NCBI GenBank assembly: GCA_037178675.1
Contig: JAYMGJ010000410.1
Coordinates: forward strand, 1-28,659
DNA: 28,659 nt
DNA from: Scleroderma bovista
Taxonomy: Eukaryota; Basidiomycota; Agaricomycetes; Boletales; Sclerodermataceae
Direction: 5' to 3'
Under the pieces are notes generated by a model. It saw only the letters and a list, made by a program, of their open reading frames with translations, had not been told where the DNA came from and ran no database searches. Position 1 is the stretch's first letter, and every line of letters begins with the position of its first letter. Shown piece by piece: positions 22,908 through 28,659 of the stretch. Made by a program: the position numbers and the translations under genes.

Positions 22908-23095
22908 CATCTCCAGCTGACGGCGGCTATGTACCATCACTGTCACATACGCCTGTTGCCCTTGATGCTACAGATTTGAAGAGTCCTTTCGAAAGGTTGA
23001 CCTCAAACTGTGGCACGTCCCCAGCTAGCAGGCTCGCCATACTGCATGAAAAGATACAGGCACTTTCCACCCCGCCCTCCACGCCCAGGCTCTGA
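22908..23095 (+). other. coding-like fragment of unknown origin
   Basis: A frame of about 62 codons without ATG ends in TGA at 23093-23095. It reads as a plausible disordered protein segment rich in Ser, Pro and Thr, with parts such as SPADGGYVPSLSHTP and LAILHEKIQALSTPPS. It may be an exon fragment of a host gene captured here. No domain recognised. Confidence 0.3.
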
Positions 23096-23422
23096 CTGTA
23101 GATTCAATAGGGCTGACTGAGATTCCGGCAATCATTGCCCGAAGACCAAGATATGCCCCTCAGGCCTCAGGGTTGGGCTGATCGTCGCCAAATCCCACTA
23201 CATACTGCATTGCTATTCTGTCCAATTTCGGATCAGCCTGGAGGCTATCTAACTTGTTGTGGCCGTTGTTCGTCGCCGTTGTTTGTCATCCATATATTAA
23301 ACACGTTCTGGAAGACTCAAACAGATAACCACTTCATTCGGACCGTCGGGACTGGAACGACTATCTTCCTCTAACTTAGAGTCGGGCTTTGGGAGCTAGT
23401 CGGGACTACTCAAACCTCTTTG
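23096..23422 (+). promoter_or_regulatory. upstream region of copy E, shared with copy B
   Basis: GATTCCGGCAAT, GAAGACCAAGAT, GGGCTGATCG and the GTGGC-GTTG word match 8571-8740. A TATTAAAC element is at 23295-23302, 121 nt before the ATG. That is further than in B-D because GAACGACTATCTTCC and neighbouring DNA are inserted. Confidence 0.45.
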
Positions 23423-25089
23423 ATGCATTCTCAGTTGTGAGTTCTTCTCATCCTTTCCGGATATCGGCCGCTCACTGCCCAGCCCTGATTTCCAGAGATA
23501 TTACTGCTTCCATTACCGCTGTATACTTCAGTAAGCCTCTTGTACCCTGGTTGTTACTGCATCTCTCCTATTAGGTATTGAGACTTGTTTGCAGCTTTAC
23601 TATTATATGACTACACACTCACGATCGCACGAGAGATCGAGCTATTCTGGCAAAGGCCTAAAAGATCACGGACGTTTGCCCTCTTCATTGCTAATCGATA
23701 TATCCCCATCCTCGGCCGTGGTCAATTCTTGGTATATTCGTTTTGGTCACCTGAAAGTCAGTCTGACTACAGGGTGCGCAACGTTTCATGATTTATCCCG
23801 TATTCTGACATGCGCATGCCTTTTTGATATTAGTGGTGAGCTGGTCCCGACTTGTTTCTTTGTTGGTTTTTCATTGACATGGCACCATACTAGGTGTAAT
23901 TCCATACGTCTTATTGACCAATTTGTGGTTGGTGTCATCCAAATCATTGGAATGGGTGCGTAGTTCACTGCCGTATTCTATGTTCTTTTTTGTGACGAAG
24001 CAAAGTCATCATGGCTACGCGTGTCTACGCTCTTTATCAAAATAGCCGACTACTTCTGATCCCACTTATCACACTTTGTCTTGGCGTGATTACAGTTGGC
24101 AGTGTATGTGTGTCACCTCAATGCATGATTGTGCGCCGACTGACAAGATATCAATCAGTGGGCAGTGCTCTCCAGCCATGCCATCTCATCAAGTCCGACA
24201 GATCTCCTGTTTCTATCACAGTCGACAGGGTATATTGGCTGCCCCCCTGGCTCATATTTATCATCTAAACAGTGAGCTATCTCCATATTATGTGTGTAAC
24301 ATAGGGTTGATATTCCACAGGGCCATGTGTATGTGATTCTACTTAATCTCTGGAATAACTCTCTCCGACCTTAGTCCTTCGCTGGGAATACTGTGGGTTA
24401 TACTGTTGCACAGATATAGCAGTTGCATGGAGCGGACAACTCGTTTTCGACTTCGTTATCTTCTTACTTACCCTCTTGCGGTCACTGCATATTCGGAAAG
24501 AACGGAGCCGGAGTATATCAAACATCCTGCTACGAGATGGTGCGTCTTTCGAACTTGACCTTGCACTGAAACCTATATGAATGGATCATTAGGTTCTCTG
24601 TACTTTGCGTGAGTTGAGGATTGTATTTGTTTTAGGCAGATCAATCATGTCGCTAATGAGGTGCCATCCTTTCAGGTTAATGTGTGGAATCAATGTTGTT
24701 AATGCAATTGTATTATTGGTGAGTTGTCCAGTCGCTTTCCTCTCTACTTTCCGATGTAATGTGGATTAGGTTGCAACAGTGAGTTTTCGACGGCATCTCG
24801 GCACTGTATGTGAGTTGACCCACTGCTTCCAGAACTCTCTCAAGGGTGCTACTAGTGGCTTTACCAACGTGTCAGTCTCCATCATTCAATTCGAAATGGC
24901 TGAGAAACAGAAACAATCACCATCAGGATCTCTGCAACGCTGATTTCAAGGCTTATGTTACATCTTCGGGATCCAAACGTATCGGATCCAACGGACTTTT
25001 TGGTGTATCCATTATCGCATCCAAACCTGGTATTCACCATGCAACCTCCTGGTACGGCTATTGGTGCTGACACCGGAATAGCGCCATGA
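23423..25089 (+). CDS. DUF6533-type membrane protein, copy E
   Basis: Exons: 23423-23436, 23496-23530, 23595-23773, 23834-23835, 23894-23955, 24006-24103, 24222-24271, 24321-24328, 24414-24539, 24593-24608, 24676-24718, 24770-24778, 24833-24870, 24927-25089. Total 843 nt, 280 aa, open. The last exon is 12 nt shorter than in B-D because the stop follows GIAP directly. Substitutions include Gln for Lys in REIELFWQRP, Ser for Cys at the end of exon 6, and Leu in exon 11. The acceptor before exon 5 is TAG instead of CAG. Otherwise motifs and splice phases equal those of B-D. It is followed by an isomerase fragment cut by a hAT element. Confidence 0.86.
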
Positions 25090-25444
25090 CGGACGCTGTC
25101 ATGTGCTCGCAGATGCAACGATTATGTCGATATGAGACGAAGGAATGACTATCTCCCTTCGAATTTTGAGGGTTACCGAGGGGAGATAGGTTTGTTGTCT
25201 ACGACGCACGAAATATAGCGACAGCGCTTCTATTTATATCACTGGCAGTTCTTCGTACAGGCCGTGAGTACACCATACTACGCAGCCAGACGCTCTAAGG
25301 AAATCCAGCTCATCACTCATAGCTGTCCACCTTACAATGTAGTTTATTTGATGGACCATTATACCTCTATATACCATTGCAAATCTGCATGTGTACATTG
25401 CCCCAAATTCTAAAAACATACATCCACTTTTTGTTAGGGAAGTA

Positions 25445-25658
25445 ACATTAAAACACATGTTTGCCTGACAAACCAAACGAGTTGATACCACAGATGACAC
25501 CCTGGGTAAAGATCTTGTGCTCGTATAACGCAATAAGCGCACCGAGTGTTCGGGGGGTCAGCAGAGGGAACATGATACTGTTCTAGGCCTGTTCCCCTCG
25601 AACACCTTGCTCTTCACGAGCGCCTCATTGGCCCCAGGGCCAAGCTCCTTACGCACCT
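25445..25658 (-). pseudogene. glucose-6-phosphate isomerase, C-terminal fragment (copy E)
   Basis: Reading leftward from 25658: [20 protein letters not shown], then after a 1-nt loss in the NRPSNS part, [28 protein letters not shown]. The match ends in the next intron (about 25445). The INSF junction is in frame here, without the 2-nt insertion of copies C and D. The last exons are missing: the flank jumps from GGGAAGTAA directly into this intron, with AGTAA at both deletion ends in the C/D forms. The high end stops at 25658, where the hAT terminus begins. Confidence 0.85.
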
Positions 25659-26082
25659 AGGGAACCGCACGGGTACGGGTAACACCGCGGTTTTCTGTAA
25701 ACGGGTTCTGCGGGTACGGGTGCGGTGTAGATTAGCTGTACCCGTGCATATACCGTACCCTTTTACCGCGGGTTGACGGTGTTTGGCGGGTTTCTGGGGC
25801 CACAACTTGGAGCCATTTGTAATCACTGCAACCAACTTCAAATGGAGTTACCGCTGCTTAGTGTTGCCGCGGATTGAACTGAAGTGAATCGAAGTTGAGA
25901 AAGTGACTACTTCGTGTGACTTCGTTGTTTGCGAAGTACAACGAAGTGACTACGCAAGAGTTTGCGAAGTGGCAAGTAGTTCCCGGGCCGGACGGACCAA
26001 TGGCCCAGCCAATCAGCGCCGTATATTTTGATTAGGTGTCAGGATATTAAGTAAGGTAGCAAAAGTATAGTACGTGAAAAAC
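25659..26082. repeat. hAT left-end subterminal repeats
   Basis: CGGGTACGGGT-type words occur at about 25668-25680 and 25711-25725, and inverted at 25738-25765 (GTACCCGTG and CCGTACCC). Further in, GAAGTGACTAC occurs at 25900-25915 and 25941-25953, and ACTTCGTTGT (25920-25929) pairs with ACAACGAAGT (25938-25947). Such arrays are typical transposase-binding regions of hAT elements; the binding role is inferred. Confidence 0.5.
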
Positions 26083-28659
26083 CTATTCATCTCCATCCTC
26101 GTTAGCATATAGCTCTGCAAGCTCGTCAAATTTCCCACTCGCAACCAACTCATCCACAGCCTGTGTTGTGATAGGGCCAGAAATCATGTAGTCCTGTTCG
26201 TCAGCCACAAGATCTGTAGTGAAGTCGAGTCTCCCTTGTTTGTATCGAAATTTGAGGATTTGAAGGGCTTCAATGATCTTGGGCGAGAGATTGTTGCGAA
26301 GGTCAGTGCATGTTTGCTTGCTTGACGAGAACACACGCTCCGATGGGACAGAAGACGCCTGTGCTGGTAAAACATCCATTGCGACATGAAAGAGCAGCGG
26401 GAAAATTGCTTCTTTAACCTAAAGAATAATTTGATTAACATCCGCGCGTACTATAAGCGGAGGATGAGTGAAATATTACCTCCCAATAGTGCACAATATC
26501 AGCTGTGTGCCCCGTTGTCTCCGAAACCAGTCCAGCATCTTCGTACCGCTGCAGTTCATTCCGTGCGTCCCTACGATCTTCTTCAACTTCCCTGTGCATT
26601 TGCTGCTCACCAATAGCTGAGGTACTGGAGTTCAGACTAAGAGAAGTGCAAGCAGGGGATCCAGAGGGTGTTGTGAGGGGCGAAACTGTCCGAGTAGAAC
26701 GTCTGACGCTCGTGTCAAGATTTCCTAAGCGACCATATCCAGCAAGAAGGGAAGAGGCAGCCGCCGCTGTTGCTGACAAGTTGGACAAGCCTTGGACACA
26801 TGAAAGTCGCTCTAAAAATTGTGACTGTGATTGAACCTCGCCGAGTTGGATTGCTGTGCGATATGTCGTCATCTGTAAAAAAAATTCATAAGGTGAGACA
26901 AAAGAGCAGTGGTAAACATTTAGTACCGCTTCGAGCATCCATTCCCTAGCCTTCTGCGTGTCCTCAAAACTCCAGTTTTCTTCCATCCACTGGAGTTTGA
27001 TACTTGGGTTGATGACTAGTAGTGATCGCCGATGTCAATGAAAGATTTGACAAAATATCACATGGTGACTTACTCAATGCGAGAGCATAGATGCGGGTCT
27101 TCCGGCCTTCATTGATGTAATACTTCAATTTGTCATGGCCAACTTGAATATGATGTGAGAGTTCCCAGATCGTAGATTGCAGCTGTTTCCACTTTTTACA
27201 CAAGAGTTCGTATGATGGAAGAGCCATAGATAATGTTGGTGTGCGTTCGCCAGAAAGAAGCTCTTGTGCCGTGTGTGGGACTTCGAGGATTTGATGGATG
27301 TCACAAAGTACATCCATCTCTTTGCGGCTCATCGCAATGCTTGCAATATCAGAATTCTCGCGTTCTTGCAAAAATGACTGGATTGCCTAGTATGAAGAAT
27401 GTTTCCCGTCAGTTCAGTCTCATTAGAAAGTAGACATGTACGCACAGGATCAAGCAAAATTACACGTCCTGACATCTGGAATGTTGATGACCAACGAGTT
27501 GGGCAATCCCGGAGGAGATTTACGACAGGCAGCTGTGACTTTCCATCCGGAAGTTTCCCTTTCCAGTACCCACTCGTATTTCCTTCACTGATCACAGCCT
27601 TTAGCCGACGACGGCGCTGTCCAGATGCACGACAAGCTGAAATAATTGAACGCGCTGATCCAATTGGATCATTTTCAAGTGCTGCAGTATATGTGTCGTA
27701 TACAAGCTTACTTGTGGGGTCTAATGAAGTAGTGAGGATAGGAATTGATGGATTGCTTTTCAACTCATCAATGATGGCTTGGACAGCAAGATTGACGACA
27801 TGGGGGAAACATCTGGATTATTATAAGGATATTATTGTTTTGAGTCAAAGTTCACCATACTGCAAACGATTCCCATTTCGATCAAATGGAATTTCACGTC
27901 TTGTAAGTGCCCGCTCTATCGCTTTGAGAAGAGTATTGTTGTTTGATGCATTGTCGGTCGTGATCTGTCCAATCTAGCATGCCCATTAGATCCAGTCCAC
28001 GAAATGATGCTATGAAATATTACCTTTTGAGATATCTCTAACACATCTGTGATTCTCAGATATTCTTGACTAAGGTGCTCGCCACTATGGGACCCCTCAA
28101 TATATCGGAAAGCAATTAAAGCTGTCTTGTAAATAAGCTGGCCCTTCTCGCTGCGCAGCATATAATGTGCTGTAATTGCCATATAGCTGTCACGATTCGG
28201 GTCACTCCAGAGGTCTGTTGTTTGTGAAATGCGGCCAAGTGAATTCTAATGACTTGATTAGGAGTGTCATGTTTTTCCCTGGCAACTATACACTCACCCT
28301 AAGTTCATTCTTTATCCGGGTTTGTTCTTGTTGAAATTCGTCCAGTATCATCTGTGTCAACTTTGTGCGATGTGGAAGGTCACCATCCTCAATTTTTCTA
28401 TCACCCAAGTACAACAAGAGCTCTCTGAACTCAGAGCATTCGACAACATTGAAGGACTACATGAATAAGTGTAGATTAGTATCTTTTTCATATTCTTGGC
28501 TTTTTAGGAAATCATACCTGATCATCGATGACAACCCATTTCATAAGTAAACGGTAAAACGTTTCTAGCGAAAATGCTTTCCGCCCCTTATCCTGCTCTG
28601 ATGCTGGGACTACATTCTTCAGTCCCATAAGTCGACAAGTGTTCTTCCATACCTCCCCG
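26083..28659 (-). CDS. hAT transposase, 5' end beyond window
   Basis: Exons (minus): 28659-28518, 28456-28298, 28245-28024, 27964-27861, 27812-27446, 27386-27074, 27015-26927, 26872-26480, 26418-26083. All eight introns (48-61 nt) have GT...AG ends, and every join keeps phase, so the visible ~708 codons are open. Landmarks: SFNVVECSEFRELLLYL, TTDLWSDPNRDSYMAITAHY (catalytic-core region with the usual Asp), IEGSHSGEHL, ITTDNASNNN, CFPHVVNLAVQ (C..H..NL motif), DCPTRWSSTF (RW motif), and the C-terminal dimerisation domain with SSVPSERVFSSS and LSPKIIEALQILKF. The product would cut and paste the element. An uninterrupted frame suggests recent activity. The N-terminal zinc finger (BED) would lie outside the window. 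Confidence 0.92.

Larger units (their letters stand above)
25658..28659. mobile_element. hAT-superfamily transposon, right end beyond window
   Basis: The left terminus is set by comparison with copy D: isomerase sequence runs to ACGCACCT (25658), then changes to TAGGGAACCGCACGGG. TAGGG is like the ends of Ac-type hAT elements. The subterminal region holds CGGGTACGGGT words in both orientations (25668-25790) and further inverted words (25870-25990). The minus-strand transposase fills 26083 to the right edge. If the element starts at 25658, the 8-bp target duplication would be TACGCACC (25650-25657); its partner is outside the window. Confidence 0.75.

Overview
The window is nuclear DNA of a filamentous basidiomycete, most likely an Agaricomycete. 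The evidence is the dense short introns (mostly 47-67 nt, GT...AG, with CTGAC/CTAAC-like branch sites) and the gene families present: DUF6533 membrane proteins, a HET-domain protein, a G-domain (AIG1-like) GTPase and a hAT transposase. Genes are written as genomic spans; exon coordinates are in the evidence text.

The backbone is a head-to-tail, plus-strand array of at least seven copies of one DUF6533-type multi-pass membrane protein gene. They are the 3' end of a copy at the left edge (61-486), a 5' remnant (3808-3914), a diverged full copy A (5825-7461), and four close full copies B (8800-10477), C (12149-13809), D (17911-19579) and E (23423-25089). I reconstructed 14 exons for each full copy. 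Exon lengths agree copy to copy, all five join into open frames of 280-284 codons, and the model needs exons of only 2, 8, 9, 14 and 16 nt. The 2-nt exon is the most unusual feature here.

B-E are each followed, convergently on the minus strand, by a broken copy of a glucose-6-phosphate isomerase gene: an N-terminal part after B, a near full-length intron-bearing pseudogene after C, and C-terminal parts after D and E. Shared frameshifts show the isomerase had partly decayed during the duplications, while the membrane-protein frames stayed open.

The array is broken up by other material. A decayed HET-domain gene (minus, 1087-3430) follows the left-edge copy. A foldback element of about 620 bp with arms of about 170 bp (11177-11797) lies between B and C. 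Between D and E, a roughly 1.2-kb insertion carries two pieces of a G-domain GTPase gene in opposite orientations. A hAT transposon (25658 to the right edge), whose transposase frame is open as far as visible, is inserted in the isomerase fragment after E. Stretches at 3915-5824, 7462-8570 and 16075-17720 hold nothing I can identify.

The window looks like a fast-evolving accessory region built by tandem duplication of a membrane-protein gene with passenger DNA, then transposon insertion and gene decay. The biochemical function of the DUF6533 family is unknown to me.
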